From positions 3,348,001-3,412,000 of the forward strand of contig NZ_CP058579.1 in the NCBI RefSeq assembly GCF_013402875.1: a DNA stretch of 64,000 nt, in the 5' to 3' direction. The notes below the pieces were generated by a model that did no database searches, was not told the origin of the DNA, and was given only the letters and a program-made list of their open reading frames with translations. The position numbers were made by a program, and so were the translations under genes. The DNA comes from Halorarum salinum (GTDB lineage: Archaea; Halobacteriota; Halobacteria; Halobacteriales; Haloferacaceae). Below, piece by piece: positions 16,376 through 26,031 of the stretch (position 1 is its first letter; every line of letters starts with the position of its first letter).

Positions 16376-17079
16376 CAGTCCTCACCTCCGTCCGTGAAGT
16401 TCTCGTCGATGACGACGACGTACTCCTCGACGGTCTCGAACTCCTCGTCGTCCTCCCGGCTCACGGTGACGCCGTTGGCGCCCGAGCCGGGGGTGACGCT
16501 GATCTCCTCGAGGGTGCCGATCTCGCCGGAGTGTGCCCCGTCGACCGCGGTGACGAGCGCACCCTCCTCGTACGGGAAGTGCGCGACGACCTCCTTCGTC
16601 TCGTTGTCGACGACGAGCGAGTCCTTGCCCGCGTACTCGCCCTCGTCGGTCTGCAGGGTCGTCCCGTCGTGCAGCGTGTACTGGAAGCTGCCGCCGGAGA
16701 CCTGCGTCTTGCCGGCGACCTTCCCGAGCCGCGAGGAGGCGGACTCCTCGTCGATGGCGGTCAGCGCCAGCCGGCCGCCCTCGCCCGGGAACACGCGGAA
16801 GAACTCCTCGCGCTCGCGGAACGCCAGGATGTCGAACATCCCGACGGGACGGGCCTCGTCGGACTCGGCCACGCCGTTGACGAGCACGGAGTCGTTGTCG
16901 AGCGCGTAGCGCGCCTCCTTCTTCGAGTCGACGTACCCCAGCACGTCCCGGAGGACGATGAGCAGGGGGACGCCGGCCTCGCCGTGCGGGCCCGCGCCCG
17001 CCTTCACGGTGAACGTCGATTCCTTCCGTTCGATCGGCCACTCGTTCGGGGCCGACAGTCGTTTCTGGTGGTTACTCAT
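16375..17079 (-). CDS. rps4e: ribosomal protein eS4
   Basis: 234 residues, starting [20 protein letters not shown]. Contains the S4-type RNA-binding region (about 45-95) and the central and C-terminal KOW-like parts of eS4. It is a small-subunit protein found in archaea and eukaryotes. The start overlaps the rpl24 stop by one base. Confidence 0.95.
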   Translation of the reverse strand: MSNHQKRLSAPNEWPIERKESTFTVKAGAGPHGEAGVPLLIVLRDVLGYVDSKKEARYALDNDSVLVNGVAESDEARPVGMFDILAFREREEFFRVFPGEGGRLALTAIDEESASSRLGKVAGKTQVSGGSFQYTLHDGTTLQTDEGEYAGKDSLVVDNETKEVVAHFPYEEGALVTAVDGAHSGEIGTLEEISVTPGSGANGVTVSREDDEEFETVEEYVVVIDENFTDGGED

Positions 17080-17441
17080 TATGCAGCCTCCTCCCCGGAC
17101 TCGAGACGCGCCTCGCGGCGCTCGTCCTCGAGGTCGAGTCCGACGACGCGCACGTTCGAGGGCTCGAGGCGTCGGGGGACCTCCTCCCCGTCGGCGGACT
17201 CGAGCGTGACATCCTCGACCGTGATCGTCGCGTCGCGGAGGTCGACCTCCAGGACCTCGCCCTCCTCGCCGGCGAAGTCGCCGCGCATGACCTCGACGGT
17301 GTCGCCCGCGTTGACGCGGACGTTCCGCTGGCCGTACTCCTCGCGGAGGTCGGCCGAGAGGGTGGCGCGAACCTGCTTGTGTCGCTCGTGGAGTGGCGCG
17401 TCCCGCTGCCGGGTGCGCTGTTTGTGCGGTTGCTCGCTCAT
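17079..17441 (-). CDS. rpl24: ribosomal protein uL24
   Basis: 120 residues. A KOW motif lies at about 45-75 ([20 protein letters not shown]). The protein helps start large-subunit assembly. The C-terminus is acidic. ATG overlaps the rpl14 stop by 4 bases (ATGA). Confidence 0.95.
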   Translation of the reverse strand: MSEQPHKQRTRQRDAPLHERHKQVRATLSADLREEYGQRNVRVNAGDTVEVMRGDFAGEEGEVLEVDLRDATITVEDVTLESADGEEVPRRLEPSNVRVVGLDLEDERREARLESGEEAA

Positions 17442-17836
17442 ACGATCTGTGTCGCCGTCGATGCGATGCTCCCGAAGCGTTCGGCGACCTCGCGCGCGAT
17501 GGGACCCTTGATCTCGGTCCCGCGCGGCTCGCTCATGTCGTCGATGACGACCGCGGCGTTGTCCGCGAACTTCACGCGCGTGCCGTCGGGGCGACGGATG
17601 GGCTTGCGCTGGCGCACGATGACGGCCTCGAGGACCTGTCGTCGCATTTCAGGCGTGCCCTTGGTGACCGAGACGGTCACCTTGTCGCCCACTCCCGCTT
17701 TGGGGTGTCTGTTCTTGGTCCCGGTGTAGCCGGAGACGCTGATGACCTTCAGCTCTCGCGCGCCGGTGTTGTCCGCACACGCGATGAGCGACCCCTTCTC
17801 GAGGCCCTGCGTGACGTCGGCCTTGAGGGCTTCCAT
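17438..17836 (-). CDS. rpl14: ribosomal protein uL14
   Basis: 132 residues, [20 protein letters not shown] to a conserved core containing [12 protein letters not shown]. It sits at the intersubunit face of the large subunit. ATG at 17836 overlaps the rps17 stop by one base (TGATG). Confidence 0.96.
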   Translation of the reverse strand: MEALKADVTQGLEKGSLIACADNTGARELKVISVSGYTGTKNRHPKAGVGDKVTVSVTKGTPEMRRQVLEAVIVRQRKPIRRPDGTRVKFADNAAVVIDDMSEPRGTEIKGPIAREVAERFGSIASTATQIV

Positions 17837-18162
17837 CAGGAATCGCCCTCCCGGATCTCGACGACCACGTGGGATTTCGTCTTCGAGAGCGGTCGCGTCT
17901 CGGCGATGCGCACCTCGTCGCCCTCCTCGACGTCGAGGCAGGGCGAGCAGTGCGCGGGGACGCGGCTCCGTCGTTTCATGTAGCGGTCGTACTTCGGTAC
18001 GAAGACGTCGTACTCCCGCTCCACGACGACGGTCTTGTCCATCGCTGTGGAGGCGACCGTCCCCTCGAGCGTCCCCCCGCGCACGGACAGCGTCCCGTGG
18101 TACGGACAGTTCTCGTCGGAGCAGGCCTCCTCCGGTTCGTCTGTGTTCAGTCCTATTGCCAT
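17836..18162 (-). CDS. rps17: ribosomal protein uS17
   Basis: 108 residues. The OB-fold core (about 25-105; [20 protein letters not shown]) is preceded by the archaeal [10 protein letters not shown] segment, and a CSPC pair near residue 72 may complete a metal site. Its first 10 bases overlap the end of rnp1. Confidence 0.95.
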   Translation of the reverse strand: MAIGLNTDEPEEACSDENCPYHGTLSVRGGTLEGTVASTAMDKTVVVEREYDVFVPKYDRYMKRRSRVPAHCSPCLDVEEGDEVRIAETRPLSKTKSHVVVEIREGDS

Positions 18163-18671
18163 GTCGAATCACCCGCACGTTCCGTGCGGAAGGCGGGTCG
18201 TGAGAGCAGTCTGGCCCCATCCACCGTAACGTAGACCGCGTCCTCGCAACCGCCCGACTGACCGGCTGTGACCCCGGCAGTATCGTACTGCTCGTCGCCG
18301 ACGGCCAGGGTGTCGACGTTGAGCGACGGAAGTTCGCACGCGGACCCCGGGGGCTTGCGCGCCCCGGCGGCTTCATCTGTGGGCTCGGAGGTCCCGGCCT
18401 CGCGGGCCTCCGGTCGGACGGAATCGCGAGCCGAGGGGAGCGCGAACTCGAACGTCGCGCCCCGCTTGGGTACCACCTTGTCCCCCGAGGCTCCGGCGGC
18501 GTCGCCGCCTCGCCGAGACGCCTGCGGCGTCTCGCGGATAGATAGGGTCCGCTGGCTCTCCGACACGACGTGCCCGGCGATGCCCACGTGGGCGTCGCTG
18601 GCGGCGGCGGCCACCCGGACGGGCAGCCCGATGAGTTCGTGTCGCGTGAGCGTTTCGGGGGTCAGTGGCAT
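18153..18671 (-). CDS. rnp1: ribonuclease P protein component 1 (Rpp29/Pop4)
   Basis: 172 residues; a protein subunit of archaeal RNase P, which trims the 5' end of pre-tRNAs. Conserved parts are [14 protein letters not shown] (about 8-21), [14 protein letters not shown] (32-45), [11 protein letters not shown] (about 69-79) and the end [15 protein letters not shown]. Between the last two lies an insertion of about 65 residues, rich in small and acidic residues, which makes it much longer than the usual 95-130. The place between rpl29 and rps17 is the archaeal norm. Confidence 0.9.
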   Translation of the reverse strand: MPLTPETLTRHELIGLPVRVAAAASDAHVGIAGHVVSESQRTLSIRETPQASRRGGDAAGASGDKVVPKRGATFEFALPSARDSVRPEAREAGTSEPTDEAAGARKPPGSACELPSLNVDTLAVGDEQYDTAGVTAGQSGGCEDAVYVTVDGARLLSRPAFRTERAGDSTWQ

Positions 18672-18672
18672 C

Positions 18673-18891
18673 CTACTCCTCGGTCTCGTCGATGTCGCCT
18701 TCCTCGCGCCGGATCGTCTTGATCCGCGCGATGGTCTTTCGCAGTTCGCCGACGCGGCCGGGGTTGTCCGGCGCGCCGCCCGCGGCCTGCACGGCCTTGG
18801 CGTTGAGCAGTTCCGTCTCGAGTTCCTCGAGTTCCGCCTCCCGCTCGGCGGGCGTCATGTCGCGGATCTCCGCGACGTGGAGGATCGCCAT
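18673..18891 (-). CDS. rpl29: ribosomal protein uL29
   Basis: 72 residues, a two-helix protein at the exit tunnel: MAILHVAEIRDMTPAEREAE and RVGELRKTIARIKTIRRE. The gene lies between rps3 (3 bases) and rnp1 (one base). The short acidic end is typical of halophiles. Confidence 0.95.
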   Translation of the reverse strand: MAILHVAEIRDMTPAEREAELEELETELLNAKAVQAAGGAPDNPGRVGELRKTIARIKTIRREEGDIDETEE

Positions 18892-18894
18892 CGG

Positions 18895-19914
18895 CTACTC
18901 CTCCTCCTCGTCGGCCCCGTCCGCCTCGTCGGCGTCCGCGGCCTCGGTCTCGTCCGGTTCGTCGCCCTCCTCGGCAGCCGCCTCGTCGGCGTCGGCCTCG
19001 GCTTCGGCGTCCTCCCCGGACTCCATCTCGGCGACGAGCTCCTCGGCCTCGGCCTCGACGTCCTCGTCGAGCGCCTCGAGCTCCTCGGTCGGCTCCTCGT
19101 CGGGCTCGCCGGACTCGGCGGCGCCCTCGCCGTCCTCGGTCTCGTCGGACTCGATGACCTCCTCGACGATCTCCTCGTCGATGACGTCCTCGGGCTCGTC
19201 GGTCGGCACGTCGACGTCCTCCTCCTCGTCGGACACGTCGGGGACCTCCTCGGGCTCCTCCTCGAGCAGGGCCTCGACGCCCTCCTCCTCGGCGGTCTGT
19301 TCGACCTCGGGCGCCTCGGCGTCGGCGTCGACCTCGAAGTCGTCGGGCAGCTCCGCGCCCGGCGGGATGATCTTCACCGTGACGCCGATGGTGCCGAGCT
19401 TCATGACGGCGACGCCCTGGCCCTCGTCGACGACGTCCTCCGCGGGCTCGCCGTTGTGCTTGACGTAGCCGCGGTTGAACTTCTCGACGCGCGAGCGGGC
19501 GCCGGTGACCTTCCCGCTCAGGACGATCTCGGCGCCCAGCGCGCCGGCGTCCATGATGCGGTCGATCGTCGTGTGGCCGGCCTTCCGGAAGTACCAGCCG
19601 CGCTCGAGCGCGTTGGCGAGCCGGTCCGCGACGATCTTCGCGTTGAGGTCGGGTTCCTCGACCTCCTGGACGTCGATCTGCGGGTCGTCCATGTCGAACC
19701 GCTCCTCGAGCTCGGTGGTCACCTTGCGGATGTTCTTCCCGCCCTTGCCGATGACCATGCCGGGCTTCTCGGCCTTGAGGACGATCTGGGTCCCCATCGG
19801 GGTCTTGGCGACGTCCATGCCGCCGTAGCCGGCGCGGCCGAGCTCCTCCTCGAAGAACTCGTTGATCCGACTCCGCTGGAGGCCATCCTCGATGAACTGG
19901 TGTTCGTCCGCCAT
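18895..19914 (-). CDS. rps3: ribosomal protein uS3 with a very long acidic tail
   Basis: 339 residues. The KH domain (GMVIGKGGKNIRKV, about 52-65) and the S3 C-terminal domain (to about residue 200) are complete. From about 205 to 339 the chain is nearly all Glu, Asp, Ala and Pro. The start at 19914 overlaps the rpl22 stop by one base, and the longer frame to 20175 is rejected. uS3 helps form the mRNA entry site; the tail is probably disordered and solvent-exposed. Confidence 0.95.
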   Translation of the reverse strand: MADEHQFIEDGLQRSRINEFFEEELGRAGYGGMDVAKTPMGTQIVLKAEKPGMVIGKGGKNIRKVTTELEERFDMDDPQIDVQEVEEPDLNAKIVADRLANALERGWYFRKAGHTTIDRIMDAGALGAEIVLSGKVTGARSRVEKFNRGYVKHNGEPAEDVVDEGQGVAVMKLGTIGVTVKIIPPGAELPDDFEVDADAEAPEVEQTAEEEGVEALLEEEPEEVPDVSDEEEDVDVPTDEPEDVIDEEIVEEVIESDETEDGEGAAESGEPDEEPTEELEALDEDVEAEAEELVAEMESGEDAEAEADADEAAAEEGDEPDETEAADADEADGADEEEE

Positions 19915-20399
19915 TACTCGGCCCCCTCCGAGGCGTCGAGCGCCTCGCTCTCCGTCACGATCATCTCGATGTCCACCTGCGTGGAGTTCCAGGGCGACGC
20001 GCGACCCATCGCGCGGGGCTTGCGACCCTGCTGCTCGCCGACCTTGTGAGCCGCGACGTGGTCGATGACCATCTCCTCGGGCTCGAAGCCGGCGCGGTCG
20101 GCGTTGTTCCTGACGTTCTCGAGGAGCTTCTGGAAGTCCTTGCTGGCCTTCTCCGGGTAGCGACCCGCGTCCCACCCGTCGATGTCCGAGCGGTGGCCGA
20201 CGCCGGCGTTGTGCTGCTTGAACGGGACGGACCGCTCGCCGGCGATCACCGCGTCGAGGTGCTCCTCGGCGTCGGCGACCGTCTCGCCCTTGATGGCGCG
20301 GGCGACGGCCTTGCTGTGCTTCAGGCTGAGGTGCCGTTCCCGGAGCATCCCCTTCGCGGAGGCGTCCGGGTCGGATTCGACGCTGTAGTTGATTCCCAT
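19914..20399 (-). CDS. rpl22: ribosomal protein uL22
   Basis: 161 residues, starting MGINYSVESDPDASAKGMLR with the conserved core KHSKAVARAIKG and the tunnel-reaching loop (GRKPRAMGRASPWNS). It follows rps19 by two bases. Confidence 0.96.
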   Translation of the reverse strand: MGINYSVESDPDASAKGMLRERHLSLKHSKAVARAIKGETVADAEEHLDAVIAGERSVPFKQHNAGVGHRSDIDGWDAGRYPEKASKDFQKLLENVRNNADRAGFEPEEMVIDHVAAHKVGEQQGRKPRAMGRASPWNSTQVDIEMIVTESEALDASEGAE

Positions 20400-20401
20400 G
20401 G

Positions 20402-20824
20402 TTACTTGAGGGGCACGAACTTCGAGGACCGGGTCGCGCCGAGACCGGCCTGACCGTGTTCGACGGAGTTCCGGGTGAGGTGGAACTCGCCCAGGTAGTG
20501 CCCGATCATCTCGGGCTCCACGCGGACGCGTTCGAACTCGTGTCCGTCGTAGACGGCGAACGTCAGCCCCACGAACTCCGGCAGCACGGGCATGTCGCGC
20601 ACGTGCGTGCGGAGCGGGTCGTTGGCCGTCTCCTCCTCGGTCGATTCTCGGGCGTCCTCGAGCAGCTTCAGCTGCTGGACGCCGAGTCCTCGGGTGATGG
20701 TTCGCCGCTGGCGAGCGGGCAGCAGTTCCGCGACGTCCTCCAGCTCCATCTCCTGCAGTTCGTCGAGCGTGTGGCCGCGGTAGGTGAACTCACCCTCGCG
20801 GCCGGTTCTGTACTCGGAGCTCAT
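20402..20824 (-). CDS. rps19: ribosomal protein uS19
   Basis: 140 residues. Starts [20 protein letters not shown] and ends [14 protein letters not shown], as in other archaea. It sits in the head of the small subunit. ATG at 20824 is chosen because the longer frame reads into rpl2. Confidence 0.95.
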   Translation of the reverse strand: MSSEYRTGREGEFTYRGHTLDELQEMELEDVAELLPARQRRTITRGLGVQQLKLLEDARESTEEETANDPLRTHVRDMPVLPEFVGLTFAVYDGHEFERVRVEPEMIGHYLGEFHLTRNSVEHGQAGLGATRSSKFVPLK

Positions 20825-20828
20825 TGGT

Positions 20829-21554
20829 CTAGTTGTCCCCCCCGCGACCGGTTCGCTTGGAGGCGATGTCGCCCACCTTCCGTCCCGGCGGCGCGTTCCG
20901 CGAGACGGACTTGGGCTGGCCGGGGTGCTGTCGGCCGCCGCCACCGAACGGGTGGTCGACGGCGTTCATGGCGACCCCTCGGACGCGCGGGTACTTCGTC
21001 CCGCGCGCTCTCATCTTGTGGTACTTGTTGCCGGCCTTCACGAACGGCTTCTCGGTGCGGCCGCCGCCGGCGACCACGCCGATGGTGGCGCGGGCGTCCG
21101 GGTTGAGCCGCTTGACCTCGCCGCTCGGCAGCTGCACGACCGCGACGTCGCGGTCGTGGGTGAGAAGCGTCGCGTTCACGCCCGAGGCGCGGGCGAACTT
21201 GCCCCCGTCGCCGGGCTTGGACTCGACGTTGCACACCGGAACCCCCTCGGGGATCTCCGCGAGCGGGAGCGTGTTGCCGGGCTTGATCTCGGCCGAGACG
21301 CCCACCTGGAGCGTCTCGCCGACCGCGACGCCCTCCGGGGCGAGCACGAGTCGGCGGTCGCCGTCCTCGAACTCCACGTCCGCGAGCGGCGCGGAGCGTG
21401 CCGGGTCGTGCTCGATGCCGACCACGGTGCCGGAGATCGTGGCGTCGTCGGCCTCGACCTTCTTGTGGTTCTTCTCGGACTTGTAGCGGTGCGAGGGCGC
21501 ACGGAACGTGGACCCGCCGCGACCGCGTCGTTGACCCTGAATCCTGCGTCCCAT
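20829..21554 (-). CDS. rpl2: ribosomal protein uL2
   Basis: 241 residues. [20 protein letters not shown] at the N-terminus and the [14 protein letters not shown] segment near the C-terminus, which reaches the peptidyl transferase region, are both intact. Confidence 0.97.
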   Translation of the reverse strand: MGRRIQGQRRGRGGSTFRAPSHRYKSEKNHKKVEADDATISGTVVGIEHDPARSAPLADVEFEDGDRRLVLAPEGVAVGETLQVGVSAEIKPGNTLPLAEIPEGVPVCNVESKPGDGGKFARASGVNATLLTHDRDVAVVQLPSGEVKRLNPDARATIGVVAGGGRTEKPFVKAGNKYHKMRARGTKYPRVRGVAMNAVDHPFGGGGRQHPGQPKSVSRNAPPGRKVGDIASKRTGRGGDN

Positions 21555-21556
21555 GA

Positions 21557-21808
21557 TCAGAACACCCCGATCCGCGAGGCCACTTCCTGGGCGTCGTCGT
21601 CCTCGGAGAGGGCGACTGTGGCCTTCTTCTGCCCCTTCGGCGTGACCTGCGTGTTCACGTCCACGACGGTCACGTCGAACTGCGATTCGACCGCCTCGAC
21701 CACGTCGGGCTTGGCGGCGTCGACGTTCACGATGAACTGGAGCTTGTTGCTGAAGTCCATCTCGTCCATCGCCTTCTCCGTCACGAGCGGGTGCTGGATG
21801 ACCTTCAT
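21557..21808 (-). CDS. rpl23: ribosomal protein uL23
   Basis: 83 residues, [20 protein letters not shown]; a tunnel-exit protein that contacts signal recognition particle and the translocon. ATG overlaps the rpl4 stop by 4 bases. Confidence 0.96.
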   Translation of the reverse strand: MKVIQHPLVTEKAMDEMDFSNKLQFIVNVDAAKPDVVEAVESQFDVTVVDVNTQVTPKGQKKATVALSEDDDAQEVASRIGVF

Positions 21809-22551
21809 CGGTCGGCCACCTCCTCCAGCGCGCTCTCGGTGAACAGCGTGAGTCGGCCGGCGTGGGTGCCGGGCGCGAGGTCCTCCGCGTTCACTTCCTC
21901 GGCGGTCGTCACGTCGACGCCCGCGAGGTTTCGGGCGGCCTTCGACGGCTCGCCGGCGGTCACGAAGAGGATCGACTTGGGCTGCTGGTACTTGCGCCCG
22001 CGGGTCTTGCCGCGGCCCGCGCGCACCGAGCGACCCTCGTCCGCGCGAACGACGTCGTCGTGGACGCCGAGCGCCTCGAGCAGTTCGACGACCTCCTTCG
22101 TCTTCACGAGGTCCTCGAAGTCGTCCGAGACGACGAGCGGGAGCTCGACGTCGTCGTCGAACGCGTGACCGCGCTCGGCGACGACCTCCGGGTCCGTGGC
22201 GGCCGCGAGCGCCGAGCGGACGGCGAGCTTTCGCTCCTTGTCGTTCACCTTCTTCGACTGGTCCTTCTCGGCCTTCGGCGGGTGCGCCTTTCGCCCCTTC
22301 ACCGTCTGGGGCACGCGCCGGCCCTGCCCGTTCTGTCGGGGCACGTGGGCCATCCCGCGGCCGGAGCCGAACGACTCGGCGGGCGTGCGGAGCCCGGCGT
22401 ACTCGTCGGCGCCGTAGGCCTGCTTCCGGTTTGCCTGCGCGGCGACCACGGCCCGCCGGATCAGGTCCGGTCGGTACTGGGTGTCGAAGACCTCCGGGAG
22501 GTCCACCTCACCCGCCTCGTCGCCGTTCAGGTCGTGTACTGTTGCCTTCAT
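21805..22551 (-). CDS. rpl4: ribosomal protein uL4
   Basis: 248 residues in the archaeal form. The basic tunnel loop lies at about 60-95 ([20 protein letters not shown]). It follows rpl3 by three bases. In bacteria L4 represses its own operon; whether the archaeal protein does so cannot be judged here. Confidence 0.96.
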   Translation of the reverse strand: MKATVHDLNGDEAGEVDLPEVFDTQYRPDLIRRAVVAAQANRKQAYGADEYAGLRTPAESFGSGRGMAHVPRQNGQGRRVPQTVKGRKAHPPKAEKDQSKKVNDKERKLAVRSALAAATDPEVVAERGHAFDDDVELPLVVSDDFEDLVKTKEVVELLEALGVHDDVVRADEGRSVRAGRGKTRGRKYQQPKSILFVTAGEPSKAARNLAGVDVTTAEEVNAEDLAPGTHAGRLTLFTESALEEVADR

Positions 22552-22554
22552 GGG

Positions 22555-23571
22555 TTAGCCCTGGTTCGATGCGGTGGAGACGTAGCGCACCTCGGGATCG
22601 AGGCGCGGCTGGTCGTTCGGCCGGATGGCCGGGCGGAACCGCAGGAGCCGCTTGTCGGGACCCGGCAGGGAGCCCTTCACGAGCGCGTAGTGGCCGTCCA
22701 CCTCGCCGTAGCCCGGGAAGCCGCCCTCGACGGAGGCGTCGTCGCCCTCGCCGAAGTCGATGAGCCGCTTGTTGAGCTCGGTCCGCTGGTGGTAGCCGGT
22801 CTGACCCTGCTGGGGAACGGTCGAACGCACGCGCGAGGGGTTCCACGGGCCGAGGTTACCGATCCGGCGCCGCCAGCCCTGGCGTGCGTGCTTGCCCTTC
22901 CGCTTCTGGACGCCCCAGCGCTTGACGGGGCCCTGGGTGCCCTTGCCCTTCGTGACGCCGGAGACGTCCATGTACTCGCCGGCGCGGAACACGTCGCCGA
23001 ACTCGTGCTCGCCGCCCGTCTCGACGAGGTCGAGCGCGTAGTCGAGCCGGTCCGACAGCGAGTCCCCGCCCACGCGGGTCTCCATCACGTCGGGCTTCTT
23101 CTTCGGGACGTTCGCCATCGCCGCGGGCTCCGTGTGGGTGATGAGGCGCAGGTCGTCGACCGCGCCGTCGTCCACGAGTTCGCGGAGTTCGTCGGCGTCG
23201 TCCTCGAAGGTGTTCTCCGCCGGCAGGTCGAGCGCCCGGTCGAGTTCCTCGTGGAACTCGGACGACCAGGCCTCGGTGACCGGCTTCTGTCCGTACGGCG
23301 TGTCCTCGTACGCTCGAAGGGCGACCGCCCGCATCGGGGGCACCTCCACGACCGTCACGGGAACTGACTCCTCCATCCCCTCGCGCGGGGAGTCGGCTTC
23401 GTCGTTCACCATGACGACGTGGGTCATGCCCGCCTTGTAGCCCGCGAAGCCCTGAACGCCGGCCGCGCCGTCGTCCTCGGGCCACGAGCGAATGCGGGGG
23501 ACTTCGCTGCTCGCGCGCGTGCGCGGGCCGAAGCCCAACGAGCCCTTGCGTGGTCTGCTTGGTTGTGGCAT
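22555..23571 (-). CDS. rpl3: ribosomal protein uL3
   Basis: 338 residues, the archaeal form starting MPQPSRPRKGSLGFGPRTRA. The W-finger region (GVTKGKGTQGPVKRWGVQKR) that reaches the peptidyl transferase centre is intact. It is the first ribosomal protein gene of the superoperon, 9 bases after the SPOUT gene. Confidence 0.97.
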   Translation of the reverse strand: MPQPSRPRKGSLGFGPRTRASSEVPRIRSWPEDDGAAGVQGFAGYKAGMTHVVMVNDEADSPREGMEESVPVTVVEVPPMRAVALRAYEDTPYGQKPVTEAWSSEFHEELDRALDLPAENTFEDDADELRELVDDGAVDDLRLITHTEPAAMANVPKKKPDVMETRVGGDSLSDRLDYALDLVETGGEHEFGDVFRAGEYMDVSGVTKGKGTQGPVKRWGVQKRKGKHARQGWRRRIGNLGPWNPSRVRSTVPQQGQTGYHQRTELNKRLIDFGEGDDASVEGGFPGYGEVDGHYALVKGSLPGPDKRLLRFRPAIRPNDQPRLDPEVRYVSTASNQG

Positions 23572-23580
23572 GGTTGTGGC

Positions 23581-24414
23581 TTACTCCGTGAGCGTGAGGG
23601 GCGAGAGCGTGGCGAACACCGCTTCCTCCGTCCGCACGACCTCGCTCCCCTGTCGCGGAATCGTATTCAGCCAGAGGTCGAACCCCGAGTCGTCGATTGC
23701 CCCGGGTTCGACCGGCACCTCCTCGGGGTCCACCCCGAGGATGGCCGGAAGCCCTCTGCCGGGCGCGCCGAACGCGACCGCGACGTGTTCGTCGCGCAGT
23801 CGCGCGTGGAGGTCGCCCAGCCCGGACACGGACAGCGGCCGTCCGTGCCGCGAGGTGGCGACCGCCACGTCGGCGGCGGCGAGGGCGTCCGAGATGTCCT
23901 CGCCCGCGACGCGGAACCCCGGTGCGGGGTCGTCCACGACGCGGGCGCGGACGGGTTCTCGCGAAGAGACCCTGACGGTGACGCGCTCCCCCTCCGTCGC
24001 CTCCCGTCCGGGGGGCAGGCGAAGGGAGATCGGGTGTTGCAGTCCGCAATTGACCCGAACGCGGCCTTCAGGTCCGACCTCGGTCACGATTCCGTCTCGC
24101 AACTCCGACCCGTCGGGGCCGGAGGTGTCGGGCCGCATGGGTGGGAGCACGCCGACGTCCCGGAGTTCCTCGCGCATCCCCCACACCTCCTTCCGGAGGT
24201 AGGAGGGGGTCGCGCAGTACTCCAGCACGGTGCGGACGTACTCGCCGCCCCAGCGGCGTTCGCCTTCCCCGTCGGGGAAGACTACCAACCGGTCCGCCCG
24301 GAAGACCGTCGCCGCGCGGGCGACGTAGCCGAGTTTCCGCGTGGCCTCGCGGCCGTCCTCGGCCTCCCGGACGAGCGACGACGGCACGAGTACGTCGAGT
24401 CTCGTGCCATCCAT
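23581..24414 (-). CDS. SPOUT-class RNA methyltransferase (COG2106-type)
   Basis: 277 residues. The family (related to human SPOUT1/CENP-32) has a trefoil-knot SAM-binding fold: residues 1-75 and about 190-277 form the knot domain (AVAFGAPGRGLPAILG near 220) around an inserted OB-like region (about 105-160). It is predicted to methylate RNA, possibly rRNA. It heads the ribosomal operon, as in many archaea, which supports a link to ribosome maturation. Exact target not shown by the sequence. Confidence 0.85.
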   Translation of the reverse strand: MDGTRLDVLVPSSLVREAEDGREATRKLGYVARAATVFRADRLVVFPDGEGERRWGGEYVRTVLEYCATPSYLRKEVWGMREELRDVGVLPPMRPDTSGPDGSELRDGIVTEVGPEGRVRVNCGLQHPISLRLPPGREATEGERVTVRVSSREPVRARVVDDPAPGFRVAGEDISDALAAADVAVATSRHGRPLSVSGLGDLHARLRDEHVAVAFGAPGRGLPAILGVDPEEVPVEPGAIDDSGFDLWLNTIPRQGSEVVRTEEAVFATLSPLTLTE

Positions 24415-24455
24415 GTCGCTTCACCGGACTGTATTGCGTGTATCATCATCCGTCC

Positions 24456-24462
24456 CGTAAAA
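24456..24462 (-). promoter_or_regulatory. likely TATA box of the ribosomal superoperon
   Basis: Read on the minus strand the element is TTTTACG, 42-48 bases ahead of the SPOUT gene start at 24414, which would give a 5' leader of about 15-20 bases. It is the best TATA-like sequence in the gap; not decisive. Confidence 0.4.
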
Positions 24463-24665
24463 GAACATCGGAACGTCCTCGGGGGAGTGACGGCCTCACA
24501 CACTCGTTTACGGGGGATTTGTATGTCACGTGGTGTCGTGGGCCGTCGCGACGCGAGCGGCCGTCGGCGGCGAGTGTGTGATACGTCCCCACGCCCGCGT
24601 GCGGTTTCCCGGCTATCATCCGACAGCGTTAAGTCGGTCCCTCGGGAATCAGTGGTTGCAACAGG

Positions 24666-24736
24666 GCGCTGGTAGTGTAGTGGTATCACGTGACCTTGCC
24701 ATGGTCACAACCTGGGTTCAAATCCCAGCCAGCGCA
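24666..24736 (+). tRNA. tRNA-Gly (anticodon GCC)
   Basis: The acceptor arms GCGCTGG and CCAGCGC pair fully, the D arm is closed by GTG/CAC, the anticodon stem TGACC/GGTCA holds the loop TTGCCAT with anticodon GCC, and the T arm CTGGG-TTCAAAT-CCCAG is complete. The discriminator base is A and CCA is not encoded. No intron. A T-run (ATTTTTG) follows directly, a likely terminator. It lies between the superoperon promoter and an unrelated gene. Confidence 0.97.
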
Positions 24737-24741
24737 TTTTT
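24737..24741 (+). terminator. T-run after tRNA-Gly
   Basis: Five T residues directly after the tRNA 3' end match the oligo-T signals at which archaeal RNA polymerase stops. Confidence 0.5.
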
Positions 24742-24828
24742 GCCGACACGGTCGCTCTCGGAGCCACGGACTTTCACGCTCGGAATCGGCTCAGTGCACG
24801 AAACGCGGGCGGAGAAGACGACGTCGAT

Positions 24829-25830
24829 TTAGGTCGGCGGGTTCGACCGCTTCGGAACGCGAACGACGGTATACTCCGCGTTCTCCGGGTCCTCGACCCC
24901 GAACCGGGCGTTCACCGCGTAGAGGGCGCTCCCGAACTCCGCGATCGTGGTCGGCACGTCGAACCGCGGATCGGTGATTTCCCGCACCACTTCGCCCTCG
25001 GATGCGCCCGGTTCCAGTTCCACCACTGCGATGGCGTTGTTTCGGTTTCGGACGACGTACAGCGTGTTCCCGTCCAGTAGAATCCCGTCGCCCGCCGTCA
25101 GCGTCTCTCCGCCGAGGTCGATCTCGCTCGCGTCGCCCGAGTCCGGATCGACCCTGTAGAGCATACCAGTGGTCGAGTTCACGACGATCAGGTGGTTTCC
25201 GTCGGGTGGGGCGTCGATCCCGTTCGTATTGAACTCGTTCCGAACCGCCTCGAAATCACCGCCGAGAGAGAGTTCGTCGACCGCGCCTTGCTCGGGCAAC
25301 CGTCCGGAGGCACCCAGCGGCACCCGGTAGAGGACGGACCGGAACGAGTCAGTGAAAAACGCCGCCTCTGCGGTCACGACGACGTCGTTCACGAAGCTTC
25401 CGGGATCAGTGAGGGTGTAGTCGGCAGCCGTCTCGCCGGTCTCGGCATCGTACACGAACGCCCGTCCCGTCGGACCCCCGGCCACGAAGAGGTTGGTACC
25501 ACGGGGATCGTACGAAAGGCCGACCGCGACCCGGTCCTCGGCGGATCGTACGAGGACCTCCCCTTCTCCGGTACGTAGGTCTCCCCGGTAGATGGCTCCC
25601 CCTGCCAGCGAGCCCACGAAAAACGCCGATCCTCGTCCGGTGACGATTCCTTCCGGCTGAAATCCGGTGGGAAGTGGTAGCGTTTCCGGGGGCGTCGTAC
25701 CGGCCGAAGCCGTCCGACTACCGACCGCTGCTGCTCCAGTTAGCGGGATCGCTTTCAGGATCGTCCGCCGTGCGTACTTGGCGCGTTTGTGTCCGAGAGT
25801 CGGCTTGGTAATCAATGACATGATACGCAC
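24829..25830 (-). CDS. Tat-exported SMP-30/NHL-like beta-propeller protein
   Basis: 333 residues. YARRTILKAIPLTGAAAVG (about 19-37) is a twin-arginine-type signal ending near ASA, so export as a folded protein is expected. The rest repeats a blade-like pattern (VDPDSGDASEIDLGGETLTA, GDGILLDGNTLYVVRNRNNA), as in SMP-30/gluconolactonase-like six-blade propellers. The fold is supported by pattern only and the substrate is unknown. A start at the second Met (MSLITK) is also possible. Confidence 0.75.
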   Translation of the reverse strand: MRIMSLITKPTLGHKRAKYARRTILKAIPLTGAAAVGSRTASAGTTPPETLPLPTGFQPEGIVTGRGSAFFVGSLAGGAIYRGDLRTGEGEVLVRSAEDRVAVGLSYDPRGTNLFVAGGPTGRAFVYDAETGETAADYTLTDPGSFVNDVVVTAEAAFFTDSFRSVLYRVPLGASGRLPEQGAVDELSLGGDFEAVRNEFNTNGIDAPPDGNHLIVVNSTTGMLYRVDPDSGDASEIDLGGETLTAGDGILLDGNTLYVVRNRNNAIAVVELEPGASEGEVVREITDPRFDVPTTIAEFGSALYAVNARFGVEDPENAEYTVVRVPKRSNPPT

Positions 25831-26031
25831 AGGAACTAGCGTCGTATCGTCTTATAACCGGTGTCTGCTGCGAAGGACCACGTCCGGGAGTCGGCTCCCC
25901 GACTCGTCGCGCTCGCGGCGCGTGGTCACGGTGGGCGGTCGGTGACGAAACGTCGTCATCGATTCGTCGCTCGTCGTAGCCGGCGGCGACCCCGGCGTCC
26001 GCGGGGGCCCGTCCGGGAACCCGTTTCGACG

